Source: SAR202 cluster bacterium
GTDB taxonomy: Bacteria > Chloroflexota > Dehalococcoidia > Lucifugimonadales > Lucifugimonadaceae
Assembly: GCA_009392215.1 (NCBI GenBank)
Contig: VFGZ01000040.1
Coordinates: 1 to 54,527 of the forward strand
Length of the DNA: 54,527 nucleotides
Reading direction: 5' to 3'
Both the position numbers and the translations under genes were made by a program. Shown one piece after another: positions 1 through 8,157 of the stretch. The stretch's first letter is position 1. The number at the start of each line of letters is the position of its first letter. The notes beneath the pieces are model-generated. The model made no database searches. It was not told the origin of the DNA and saw only the letters and a program-made list of their open reading frames with translations.

Positions 1-494
1 ATCATGGCAGTTTCAAAAGGTGCGGGAGGACACTTGTATGGTGGTTTCGCGGCGGCAAGTACGATTTTGCCGCGCTTTAAACGGCCTAGTCGTCGACGTA
101 GACGACGTGCATAGTCGAAATCATAGAAAGAATAAGCACCTTTGGATCCCGGAACTGCATCCCAATCATATTGTGCGCCTAATGCGATAACAAGATAGTC
201 ATAATCCAGGGTTTTGACTGATGTAGTCACTTTTTGGTCATGGAGGTTAATTGAACTGATATGCGCCTCTAGGAACTTTATGCCTCGATTTGAAAGTCTG
301 CCAAGTGACCTTCCGGTCTTGCTGGCATCTTGTTCCCCAACTATCAGTAAAGGATTCATTCCGCATAGGTGTGTGATTCGATGTTGGTCGACGATCGTGA
401 CTTCATGCGTTGAATCGAGGGCAGCGCGTGCGGTTATTGCTGCTTGTACTCCTCCGAAACCCCCGCCCAAAACCAAAACTTTGCTCCCCGCCAT
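1..494 (-). CDS. FAD-dependent oxidoreductase, sulfide:quinone oxidoreductase-like (partial)
   Basis: The first 164 codons of a leftward gene whose 3' part lies outside the window. The start is the ATG whose complement is at 492-494. A dinucleotide-binding glycine motif (GGGFGG, residues 10-15) lies in the N-terminal beta-alpha-beta unit. The frame stays open to the edge and ends in a PPYKCPPAPFE segment with one cysteine near residue 152. That Cys-Pro-Pro-Ala-Pro signature is typical of the sulfide:quinone oxidoreductase / flavocytochrome c sulfide dehydrogenase / type II NADH dehydrogenase superfamily, whose members pass electrons from sulfide or NADH through FAD to quinone at the membrane surface. 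Family placement is firm. Sulfide as substrate is inference, because the second catalytic cysteine and the C-terminal membrane anchor are not visible. Confidence 0.8.
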   Translation of the reverse strand, partial: MAGSKVLVLGGGFGGVQAAITARAALDSTHEVTIVDQHRITHLCGMNPLLIVGEQDASKTGRSLGRLSNRGIKFLEAHISSINLHDQKVTTSVKTLDYDYLVIALGAQYDWDAVPGSKGAYSFYDFDYARRLRRRLGRLKRGKIVLAAAKPPYKCPPAPFETAM

Positions 495-673
495 CTAAAT
501 TCGCTCCTGCACTTTTCGATAAATAAATATTTGAAAAAGCTTACCGATTTTTCATGCTATTGGTAGATCAAAACCCATTTGTACCTTAATTAAACTTGAT
601 GAGTTTTGAGTTTCTAGTTGAAAGACCATTCGAGTTACCTGATTCGCAAGGAGTTGGATAAATTTATAACTGG

Positions 674-787
674 ATGGACAGCATGGGTATTACTCAAGTT
701 GGAGAAGTGATTATTTTAGGCTTAAGCGTGTATGGTTTAGTTGTTATTAGTTCTCTTGTTAATCCAGGAAGATATTTAGGGGATTAA
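674..787 (+). CDS. Possible 37-residue single-pass membrane peptide
   Basis: Short open frame in the gap between the flavoprotein and the peptidase. It starts ATG at 674 and stops TAA at 785-787, one base before the GTG start of the peptidase gene. The product has one hydrophobic stretch (about residues 12-28, VIILGLSVYGLVVISSL) followed by a short polar tail ending NPGRYLGD. The abutting stop and start suggest translational coupling. The nearest purine-rich site (AAGGAG, 648-653) is too far away to be ideal. It could be chance: there is no homology evidence. Confidence 0.3.
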   Translation: MDSMGITQVGEVIILGLSVYGLVVISSLVNPGRYLGD

Positions 788-788
788 A

Positions 789-2126
789 GTGAAGACCCGA
801 CAGATTTCTTTACCGGAAAGCGTTGGTTGGTTTGAATCGTGTGACACGATGGTTGCGCTTGGGAGCGCAACCCGTGGCCGAAATACAGTTTTCGCAAAAA
901 ATAGTGATCGCCCGCAGGAAGAGGCTCAGCCATTAGTAATGGTTGCTGGCTCTGATCATTCAGGGGGATATTCAGGCACACAATTTGTTGACGTCCCACA
1001 GATTGGCCATACTTATCGTCACGTAGGATCAAAGCCATATTGGTGCGCAGGTTATGAACATGGCTTCAATGAGCACCAAGTGGTTATTGGGAACGAAGCA
1101 TTACCCTCGAAACTGAAGGAGGCTAAGACCCCCAAACTCGTAGGTATGGAAGTTCTCAGAATAGGCCTTGAACGTTCAAGCTCAGCCGAAGAAGCAGTAG
1201 ATGTCATAACAGATCTTGTTTCGGAGTTTGGTCAGGGTAAATTTGTAAATGCAGATGGTGTTAGAACATATGACAACATATATTTGATAGCTGATCCCAT
1301 TTCTGCGTATGTTGTTGAGTGTGTTGGGCATGAATGGGCAGTGAGTCAAGTTAAAAGCCTAAAATCGATCTCTAATGTTTCTCAAATAGGAGATGACGGG
1401 GATAGAGTTTCCCCCGGAGCTGAACTGCAAGCTTTTGACCAGGGATTATTTGATCGTGGCACTAATGCCCAATTTAGTTTTTCACGTGTATTTGGTGATT
1501 TAAATGATTCTGCTAGTGGCATTAAAAGGCAATGCCGCTCTGAGTCAATGTTGAGTCGTGGATATGGCAAATTAGATGTTCGGTCAATGATGGAGGTATT
1601 GTCTGATCACTCTGATTGCGAAGATTTCGACGAGCTACCAGTTTTAGACATAAAAGGTGATGTTTCCATTTGTTTACACCGAACCTCGGGAGAGTCCATG
1701 GGAGCTTCGACCGCGAGTTTGATTGCCGATCTATGTGCTACTGGGGATCGGTTGCCAGTTTATTGGACAGGGATGTATTCACCTTGCATGACGGTTTTTA
1801 TGCCTATGTTTATTGAGGGTGATTTGCCACCTATGCTTGCAGTTGGCGGGCCGGTGGAAAGCTATGAGAGTCCTTGGTGGGATTTTTATAGATTGACCCA
1901 CTATGGGTTGCAGGCTGGTATCGAAGCCAGGAAGGAAATTCGATCTGAACTGTCCATCCTCCAGGCCGAGTTGTTCGAATCAGCCTATGAAATTGCCCAA
2001 CAAGGCCGCGTCTTGGCGGTAAATGGAGATATTGCGTCATTAAGAATTTTGCTTACGAATTACATGTCCGAAAATGCGAGAACCGTGGTTTCGAAAGTAA
2101 AATCTATGGTCCCCGTGGATATATAG
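789..2126 (+). CDS. Secernin-like peptidase, family C69
   Basis: A 445-residue protein with a GTG start. C69 peptidases are N-terminal-nucleophile hydrolases whose catalytic cysteine becomes the first residue after removal of a short propeptide. Here that cysteine is C18 in the segment CDTMVALGSATRG, followed by the family's KNSDRP motif at residues 37-42. Length and N-terminal layout fit secernins and dipeptidase A-like enzymes rather than penicillin acylase types. The likely role is cytosolic cleavage of dipeptides or other small amides. If the GTG is the true start, a 17-residue propeptide precedes the nucleophile. Neighbouring genes are catabolic but not clearly linked in function. Confidence 0.85.
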   Translation: MKTRQISLPESVGWFESCDTMVALGSATRGRNTVFAKNSDRPQEEAQPLVMVAGSDHSGGYSGTQFVDVPQIGHTYRHVGSKPYWCAGYEHGFNEHQVVIGNEALPSKLKEAKTPKLVGMEVLRIGLERSSSAEEAVDVITDLVSEFGQGKFVNADGVRTYDNIYLIADPISAYVVECVGHEWAVSQVKSLKSISNVSQIGDDGDRVSPGAELQAFDQGLFDRGTNAQFSFSRVFGDLNDSASGIKRQCRSESMLSRGYGKLDVRSMMEVLSDHSDCEDFDELPVLDIKGDVSICLHRTSGESMGASTASLIADLCATGDRLPVYWTGMYSPCMTVFMPMFIEGDLPPMLAVGGPVESYESPWWDFYRLTHYGLQAGIEARKEIRSELSILQAELFESAYEIAQQGRVLAVNGDIASLRILLTNYMSENARTVVSKVKSMVPVDI

Positions 2127-2167
2127 TTTCTATATTCCGTCGGTGATCAAGAATGATGGGTTTTTAG

Positions 2168-2980
2168 TTGAACATGCATAATGAGATCGACGTTCATCAG
2201 ATTCAGGTTGCTGCTGATTCCGCAACAGCGGCGGCAGCAGAAGCCTTGCTTGATCGATTTAGACCTGAAAATATCGATTCACTAGAGGCGTTTTACAAAT
2301 CATCTAACGCCCTGGTTACTGGTGCGGATCTTGCTAGTGATAAGGCGATTATAGGAATTTTAAAAGCTGCTGGTGTACCTGGTAGGATCCTCTCTGAAGA
2401 GAGTGAAACTAGCCTTTCTTCTGATCAGTCACTTACCTGGCTTGTGGATCCTTTATGTGGAACCGTGCCATTTAGTACGGGTATGGATCACTGGGGTGTG
2501 AGTGTTGCCCTGAGGCGACATCGGGATTTGATTGCTGCATCGGTTGTATTGCCTTCTTTGGGTGAGCGTCTCTCAGGAGTAAAGGGGGGAGGAGTCATTG
2601 TTAACGGTAGTCCATTTTCCTCTTTTTCACCTCGCGAAAAGTTATCTGAATCTACTGTTGGACTTGAAATTGATGGACCAGACGAGTGGAGACGTAAATT
2701 GGCGTCAGGCCTTGAGTGGATACCCTCTGTTAGTCAGATCAATACGTTTGCTTCGGCTGCATATCCACTTTCCTTGGTTTGTCTGGGTCGTTTACCTGCT
2801 GCTGTGTTTTATGGGATTGAACCGGTTCATTTGGCGGGCGGTGCTTTGATTGCGGCCGAGCTGGGGATAAAAGTCACGGATGAAGATGGAGAGGCAATAG
2901 ATTGGTCTTCAGATATGGAATTACCGGCAGTAGTTGTAGGTTGGCCGAAGATTCATGATCAATTGATAAATGCCATGTAA
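2168..2980 (+). CDS. Inositol monophosphatase-family protein with altered metal ligands
   Basis: About 270 residues, the usual length for the Mg-dependent inositol monophosphatase / HisN / CysQ superfamily. The start is TTG 2168 or ATG 2174. The SEES motif (residues 76-79, first metal ligand) is kept. The hallmark DP(L/I)DGT motif reads DPLCGT (D94, C97), so the second aspartate ligand is cysteine. The C-terminal WDxAAG box reads VHLAGG near residue 222, so its aspartate ligand is also missing. The fold is confident. Phosphatase activity is doubtful: the protein may be a divergent enzyme using other ligands, or a binding protein. It lies 41 bases after the peptidase and 41 before a lactonase gene, so the three may share a transcript. 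Confidence 0.75.
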   Translation: MNMHNEIDVHQIQVAADSATAAAAEALLDRFRPENIDSLEAFYKSSNALVTGADLASDKAIIGILKAAGVPGRILSEESETSLSSDQSLTWLVDPLCGTVPFSTGMDHWGVSVALRRHRDLIAASVVLPSLGERLSGVKGGGVIVNGSPFSSFSPREKLSESTVGLEIDGPDEWRRKLASGLEWIPSVSQINTFASAAYPLSLVCLGRLPAAVFYGIEPVHLAGGALIAAELGIKVTDEDGEAIDWSSDMELPAVVVGWPKIHDQLINAM

Positions 2981-3021
2981 TTGAGTTCAATTTATTTTGT
3001 TTAATATTCCCTTGCAAGATT

Positions 3022-3894
3022 ATGGAAACTATCAAATCACTTTTCATATCTACAAAACCAGAGTTACTAGTAACGGGGTTTGTTTTTACAGAAGGGCCAC
3101 TATGGCATCCTGATGGCATCTTGTACGTATCAGACGTTGACGCGCAGGTACATTACAGGGTTCGACTTGAGCAGAAGGTAATTGCAGAAGTTATAAGAGA
3201 TGGTTCAGGTGGTGCTAATGGGGCTGTTTTCGATAAAGATGGATCCCTAGTAATTTGCGAGCAAGATGCACGTAGAGTAGTCAGATATGAACCAGATGGT
3301 TCTATTACGGTTCTAGTCGATAAATATGGCGATAAACGCCTCAACCGTTCTAATGACATTATTCTTCATCCTGATGGTTCGCTTTATTTCACTGATCCCG
3401 ATAAAAAAGGCCTTGAGGATTCAGACAAAGAACTTGGATTTGCTGGCATATTTAAGATCAATGTTGACGGAGATTTAGTGTTGTTGGCAAATGACATGAA
3501 TCATCCCAATGGATTAGGTTTTTCAGCTGACGGAAAGACTTTGTATGTGTCGAACAGCAGACCTGATCCCCATCTTCATGCATATTCAGTCGATAGCAGC
3601 GGCATGTTGAATAATTCTAGAATTGTTGCGGAGATGCCATATGGCAATCTAGGTGAGTTGAGTGGCGTTCCGGATGGTCTTAAACTCGATGTAGAGGGCA
3701 ATATTTACGTTACTGGTCCAGGTGGAATATGGATATGGGATAAATATGAACAATTTCTTGGAGTGATTGAACTCCCGGAATTACCAGCTAACATCGGTTG
3801 GGGGGGAACTGATAATTGCACAATGTTCGTAACGGCAAGGACGTCTGTGTATACGTTCAAAATGGCAACACCTGGCATTCCAAAAGTGTTTTGA
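3022..3894 (+). CDS. SMP-30/gluconolactonase-family lactonase
   Basis: A 290-residue six-bladed beta-propeller of the SMP-30/gluconolactonase/LRE family. The single-metal ligand set can be read off: E24 in EGPLW, the asparagine in NRSND (108-112), N163 in HPNGLGFS and D218 in GVPDGLKLD. All are present, so hydrolysis of a sugar lactone (gluconolactonase EC 3.1.1.17 or a related aldonolactonase) is plausible. Repeated blade motifs of the form PDGSLYFTDP and DGKTLYVSNS occur throughout. No signal peptide is evident, so it is likely cytosolic. It would follow a sugar dehydrogenase and feed an enolase-type dehydratase, both classes of which occur in this window. Confidence 0.87.
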   Translation: METIKSLFISTKPELLVTGFVFTEGPLWHPDGILYVSDVDAQVHYRVRLEQKVIAEVIRDGSGGANGAVFDKDGSLVICEQDARRVVRYEPDGSITVLVDKYGDKRLNRSNDIILHPDGSLYFTDPDKKGLEDSDKELGFAGIFKINVDGDLVLLANDMNHPNGLGFSADGKTLYVSNSRPDPHLHAYSVDSSGMLNNSRIVAEMPYGNLGELSGVPDGLKLDVEGNIYVTGPGGIWIWDKYEQFLGVIELPELPANIGWGGTDNCTMFVTARTSVYTFKMATPGIPKVF

Positions 3895-4001
3895 AATAGC
3901 TTGATGCCTTAGGTGTTTGACGAGTACGGTGTTTATCAGTAGTCTCAACGAGCAATTCTTCGACGACATCTTGACGCACTAATTACAGTACGAGATAAAC
4001 A

Positions 4002-4391
4002 ATGCCATTTAATGTAAATCACATTCACCTGAAATCTACTGATCCTAAGAAGACTGCCGATTGGTTTGTTCAAGCTTTCAATGTTGAAATAACCTCAGAT
4101 AGCGTTCGTCCTGTTGGAGATCGATTTATTACGACCATGACTGAAGGTGGCCTGGCTATAAATATTTCTTCCGAAAGGACTGATGAAAAACTGGGGCCTG
4201 CTGATGCTGATCCTCATTATGGGCTTGAGCATTTTGGGTTCGATACTGATGATATGAACGGTGATATTGCCCGGCTAGAAAGCATGGGGGCTGTTCTTAA
4301 GGAAGGCCCCATTAACAATGGGGGTGGCGTAACCATTGCATTCATTGCCGCTCCGGGTGATATACGAATTGAATTAATTCACCGAGAGTAG
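4002..4391 (+). CDS. VOC-superfamily (glyoxalase/dioxygenase fold) protein
   Basis: A compact 129-residue vicinal-oxygen-chelate protein. The opening strand NVNHIHLKST carries a likely metal-binding histidine (H8), a second histidine lies in the LEHFGFDTDD strand, and the C-terminal strand DIRIELIHRE supplies the usual glutamate. This is the paired beta-alpha-beta-beta-beta layout of glyoxalase I, methylmalonyl-CoA epimerase and extradiol dioxygenase relatives. The reaction cannot be assigned. It is separated from the lactonase gene by 107 bases with no obvious site in them, and converges with the amidohydrolase that follows. Confidence 0.8.
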   Translation: MPFNVNHIHLKSTDPKKTADWFVQAFNVEITSDSVRPVGDRFITTMTEGGLAINISSERTDEKLGPADADPHYGLEHFGFDTDDMNGDIARLESMGAVLKEGPINNGGGVTIAFIAAPGDIRIELIHRE

Positions 4392-4426
4392 TCGTTACTT
4401 TTAAGTTTCTGCTTCTTGATGGTTGA

Positions 4427-6019
4427 TTATGGAATTGCATATCCAGCCAATATGCCGGTTACCGATTCGTTTTCAACCGCTATCTCACCGTTAACTATCA
4501 CATAGGGCACACCTTCGGGGTGCAGGTTGGGATCCTCGAATGAGGACCTGTCATTTACCTTTTTTTCATCGAATATGACGAGATCCGCGAATTTATCTTT
4601 TTTGATCACCCCGCGATCTGTTAGGCCAAACCTTTCCGCAGGATTTTGGGTCATTCGTTGCACTACTTGCTCTAATGGGTAGTTGTATCTACGTCGCAAC
4701 CGTCCAACTAGTCGAACAAAGCAACCATAGGCACGCGGATGAGGCATGCCGCCAACTGGAATGGAGTCAGATCCAACCATGTAATCTGTGCGTGCCATTA
4801 AGCTCATCACATCTTCTTCTACCTGCCTCCACAATCCAACGTTACCCGGAGGAGCAACTCGCATTCCGCAAGTGAGAGACGTTTCAACCATCATTCGGCA
4901 CATCATTTCTTCCACACTTACTTCCCATTCTTCAGCAACATCCTTAAATAACCACCCCTCAAACCTCTGGTCTCCCTTGTCTCCTATATGCGTCCAGACG
5001 TTTTCTCTTGGGTCTGTATAGTCGATTTCGCTCATTTTGTCGATTAATATTTTTCGGTCCTCTGTATCGGTGAGAATTTTTAGCATTGCTTCCGGTCCGC
5101 CTTCATGGAAATAGCTAGAAAAGAAGGCTTGCGGGAATGATGAACCGACAGGATACGGGTACGTTTCAAGAGTGATATCGACTCCTGATGACTTCGCTTC
5201 GTCGATAGGTTCCATGAGCTTGCCTATTTGCCCAGCTGAATCAGCGGTAGTTCGGTAGTGTTCGAAGTGTAGTTTTGTATCGGTTCGTCGGGCGATTTCT
5301 ATTGCTTCTGGTATACCACCCCCACCATATGCCCTGTCGATATTGTGGTTTCGCAGGTGAATAGACATAGGTCGATCGAACTCTTTTGTAATCTTCATTA
5401 ATTCACATAGTTCGTCGGTGTTGGACCAGCTGTTCGGGTAATAAGAGAGGCCGGTGGAGAATCCAACAGCGCCCTGCTCAAGAGATTCTCTCAGTAAAAT
5501 TTTAGCGGTCTTTAACTCATCATCGATCAATGGGACATCATTCATCCCAGCCGATTCGAGTCTTATAGGGCCGTGACCAGCGAATGTAGCAACGTTGCAT
5601 GAGGTTTTACGGTGGTAATGTTTTTTTGACATTTCAATGGAAGACATGTCAAGTTGCTCTGGAGCCAGCCCGAGAATTCCTGATAAATACCATCTATACA
5701 TTTCGTAGTTTTTCTTTGAAAGTGGAGCAAGAGACAGTCCGTCAGGACAAATAATTTCAGTTGTGACTCCCTGGCGAATACCGTTGCTGTGTTGGCCATC
5801 ATTCAACAGCGCAGCATCTGCATGAGAATGGACGTCTATAAAACCGGGTGAAATATGGAGGCCTGAGGCGTCTATTGTTCTGGTGGAGTCGGTGCTCGAA
5901 TCCGGAATGATGTCGAGAGCTTTAATGCGGTCGCCACTTATTCCGATGTCTGTACGTCTGGGAGGCGTTCCAGTTCCGTCAACAACGGTTCCACCTTTAA
6001 CGACTAGATCAAATGTCAA
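4427..6019 (-). CDS. N-acyl-D-amino-acid deacylase-like amidohydrolase
   Basis: A 530-residue metal-dependent hydrolase of the D-aminoacylase branch. The N-terminal beta-sandwich (KGGTVVDGTGTPP) leads into the barrel with HSHAD at residues 64-68, the HxH metal pair. Later come the histidines of HLRNHN and HFEHYRT and the catalytic aspartate in VGSDSIPVGG followed by PHPRAYG, a set typical of D-aminoacylases and related dihydropyrimidinase-like enzymes. The expected reaction is hydrolysis of an N-acyl-D-amino acid or cyclic amide in the cytosol. Many environmental paralogues of this group have unknown substrates, so the substrate is left open. Confidence 0.85.
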   Translation of the reverse strand: MTFDLVVKGGTVVDGTGTPPRRTDIGISGDRIKALDIIPDSSTDSTRTIDASGLHISPGFIDVHSHADAALLNDGQHSNGIRQGVTTEIICPDGLSLAPLSKKNYEMYRWYLSGILGLAPEQLDMSSIEMSKKHYHRKTSCNVATFAGHGPIRLESAGMNDVPLIDDELKTAKILLRESLEQGAVGFSTGLSYYPNSWSNTDELCELMKITKEFDRPMSIHLRNHNIDRAYGGGGIPEAIEIARRTDTKLHFEHYRTTADSAGQIGKLMEPIDEAKSSGVDITLETYPYPVGSSFPQAFFSSYFHEGGPEAMLKILTDTEDRKILIDKMSEIDYTDPRENVWTHIGDKGDQRFEGWLFKDVAEEWEVSVEEMMCRMMVETSLTCGMRVAPPGNVGLWRQVEEDVMSLMARTDYMVGSDSIPVGGMPHPRAYGCFVRLVGRLRRRYNYPLEQVVQRMTQNPAERFGLTDRGVIKKDKFADLVIFDEKKVNDRSSFEDPNLHPEGVPYVIVNGEIAVENESVTGILAGYAIP

Positions 6020-6195
6020 TAGAATTCTTCTTTCACTTGATAGCAGATTCCAATCGAGGTTGGCCTCGGCGGATCTGCGTCTACAACGCGTCTTGTCCGG
6101 GTATTATATGGCGGTTGGTAGCCCCCAAGTTATGTAGTTGCATTCGGTTTAGTCGATAGTGGGTATTTCAAAAATTTAGTAGCGAGGCAAAATTT

Positions 6196-7137
6196 ATGGG
6201 AAGGTTTGATGATCGAGCCGCGATTGTTACTGGTGGTGCGCTGGGTATTGGCGGTGGATGTGCGAGACGATTAGCAGGGGATGGCGCCAGCGTTTTGATT
6301 GTTGATATTAATGAAAAATCGGGATTGGAAACGGTCAAAGAGATTCGTGCGTCAGGTGGCAAAGTTGAGCTGATGATCGGTGATGTCGCTAACGAGTCAG
6401 TGTCTTCTGAAATGGTTGAAAAAACGATGTCTTTGTTTGGACGGCTAGATCTACTGGTACAGAATGCTTACGGAGGTGGTTCAGACGTTGCGGGCTCTGC
6501 GGTTGATGTTACCAAAGAGGCGTGGAATAAAGGGATGGATCTTCTCGTGGGGGCTTTGTATCTCGGAGCAAAGTTTGGTGTGCCTGCAATGGAAGAATCA
6601 GGAGCCGACCCGAATTTTGTACCTCCTGTGTGGGTAGGTGCTGGCCGTCGCCATGGGCCGAGACCAAGAGAGAATGTCGGACGGATAGTAAACATGTCGT
6701 CTGTTCATGGTTTGTTGAACGCACCTCGCTCTTTGGTATACGAGTCTGGAAAAGCTGCAGTGATAGGTCTCACTCGACAGATGGCTGTCGATTTCGGTCC
6801 TATGGGCATTACAGTCAACGCTATCGCACCGGGCCATATTGTTACCGAAAGAGGGGATGAGATGTGGAATGAGGTCGGAAACGATGCCGGGTTTAAGTTG
6901 TTTGAAATTCAATACCCTGTTCGACGTACCGGTATTCCAGCTGATATCGCCAATGCTGTTGGCTTCCTTTGTTCGAATGAAGCATCGTTTATTAATGGTC
7001 AAATCTTAGCTGTCGATGGTGGGTTGTCCATCCAATTGCAAGAAGACATTGTGATGGATACTAAAGATTATATTGTGTCTAACCCCCATCTACGTACACA
7101 TTTTGACAATAAACCTGAAAAGAGCGATCGCTGGTAA
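6196..7137 (+). CDS. Short-chain dehydrogenase/reductase
   Basis: A 313-residue classical SDR. The cofactor motif TGGALGIGGG is at residues 12-20, an acidic residue (D37) ends the second strand and suggests NAD preference, the catalytic serine is in NMSSVHG (about S168) and the YxxxK pair is Y182/K186. The NAG motif reads QNAYGG. A loop of about 30 residues (roughly 133-160, rich in Gly, Arg and Pro) is inserted before the catalytic-serine strand, and a 40-residue tail follows the usual VDGG end. Both make it longer than typical SDRs of about 250 residues. A GAGG ribosome-binding site precedes the ATG. Substrate is unknown; an alcohol or sugar is likely. Confidence 0.87.
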   Translation: MGRFDDRAAIVTGGALGIGGGCARRLAGDGASVLIVDINEKSGLETVKEIRASGGKVELMIGDVANESVSSEMVEKTMSLFGRLDLLVQNAYGGGSDVAGSAVDVTKEAWNKGMDLLVGALYLGAKFGVPAMEESGADPNFVPPVWVGAGRRHGPRPRENVGRIVNMSSVHGLLNAPRSLVYESGKAAVIGLTRQMAVDFGPMGITVNAIAPGHIVTERGDEMWNEVGNDAGFKLFEIQYPVRRTGIPADIANAVGFLCSNEASFINGQILAVDGGLSIQLQEDIVMDTKDYIVSNPHLRTHFDNKPEKSDRW

Positions 7138-7231
7138 CTTATATATATAACTTTTGAGTTCTAAGACATCTATCGATGTTTGAAGTGCAATACATTTTCA
7201 TTCGATCATTAATTTGGTTTGGTTTCACCTT

Positions 7232-8029
7232 TTGACAAAAAAAATATCTAAAGTAATCGAGTTATATCGTCATCCAGTGAAATCGTTCACGCCAGAGCGT
7301 CGCGATGCACTGCAGGTATCAAATGGGAAGATCGAAGGTGATAGGGTTTTGGCTTTTCGTTTTGCTGATAAAGGCGCGCCGGATGATTTTTCGTGGCAAA
7401 AGAAACATAATTTCGTTGCTTTGGTAAATACTCCTGGAATATCACGACTTGGAATGAGATTTGATACAGATTCCAGGATCCTTTCATTGAAACTTGGGCG
7501 TGAGCTTTTGGCGTCTGGGTCAATTGATTTAGAGGAGGACCGATCAGATCTGAGTGAAGCGGTGAGTGAGTTCGTCTCTTCTCTTGAAATAAATCCTCTA
7601 GTTGGACATCCGGAGAGACTCCCATTAAATCTAATAGGAGACGGGCGCCAGGCCTTGTTTCATGATTCGGAAATAGGTGGCGTCACACTCCATAGTTCAG
7701 AATCCTTAGCTGCGCTACAAGTATTTCTCGGTGCGGATGTAGATGGTCGCAGGTTTCGTACTAATGTTGTAATTAGTGGTGTCGAGGCCTGGGAGGAGCT
7801 TTCTTGGAATGGCCGTTTGATTATAGGTAATGGTGAATATGAAGTTGAGAAAAACGTCACTAGATGCCTGGCTACACACGTTAACCCGCTAGATGGTTAT
7901 CGTGATCATGAAATTATGAAGAGCCTGATTGAAGCTAATCAATTCAAAATACCGACGTTTGCTATTCGTTTGAAGCCGTTAAATGTCGATGCTGTGATTC
8001 GCGCAGGTGATGTTGTTTCTACTAGGTAG
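7232..8029 (+). CDS. MOSC-domain protein with N-terminal MOSC beta-barrel
   Basis: About 265 residues. The N-terminal ISKVIELYRHPVKSF stretch is the characteristic opening of the MOSC N-terminal barrel, and the second half is the MOSC domain with the conserved cysteine in TRCLATHVNP. MOSC proteins bind molybdenum cofactor and include mARC-type N-hydroxylamine reductases and YcbX-like proteins; the cysteine normally binds Mo. No ferredoxin or reductase domain is attached, so an electron partner would be encoded elsewhere. The start is uncertain: TTG 7232 fits the family N-terminus best, TTG 7214 is an in-frame alternative, and neither has a clear Shine-Dalgarno sequence. Confidence 0.82.
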   Translation: MTKKISKVIELYRHPVKSFTPERRDALQVSNGKIEGDRVLAFRFADKGAPDDFSWQKKHNFVALVNTPGISRLGMRFDTDSRILSLKLGRELLASGSIDLEEDRSDLSEAVSEFVSSLEINPLVGHPERLPLNLIGDGRQALFHDSEIGGVTLHSSESLAALQVFLGADVDGRRFRTNVVISGVEAWEELSWNGRLIIGNGEYEVEKNVTRCLATHVNPLDGYRDHEIMKSLIEANQFKIPTFAIRLKPLNVDAVIRAGDVVSTR

Positions 8030-8157
8030 ACTGCTGTACTAATGAATCAAAGTGTTGATAACAATGGGATAAGGTCTGGCTAAAAAATTTAGTATTAGCT
8101 TGTCATTTATGTGGTTCACTTATACAAGTAATTCCTAGAACGAGAATCAGAAAACAT

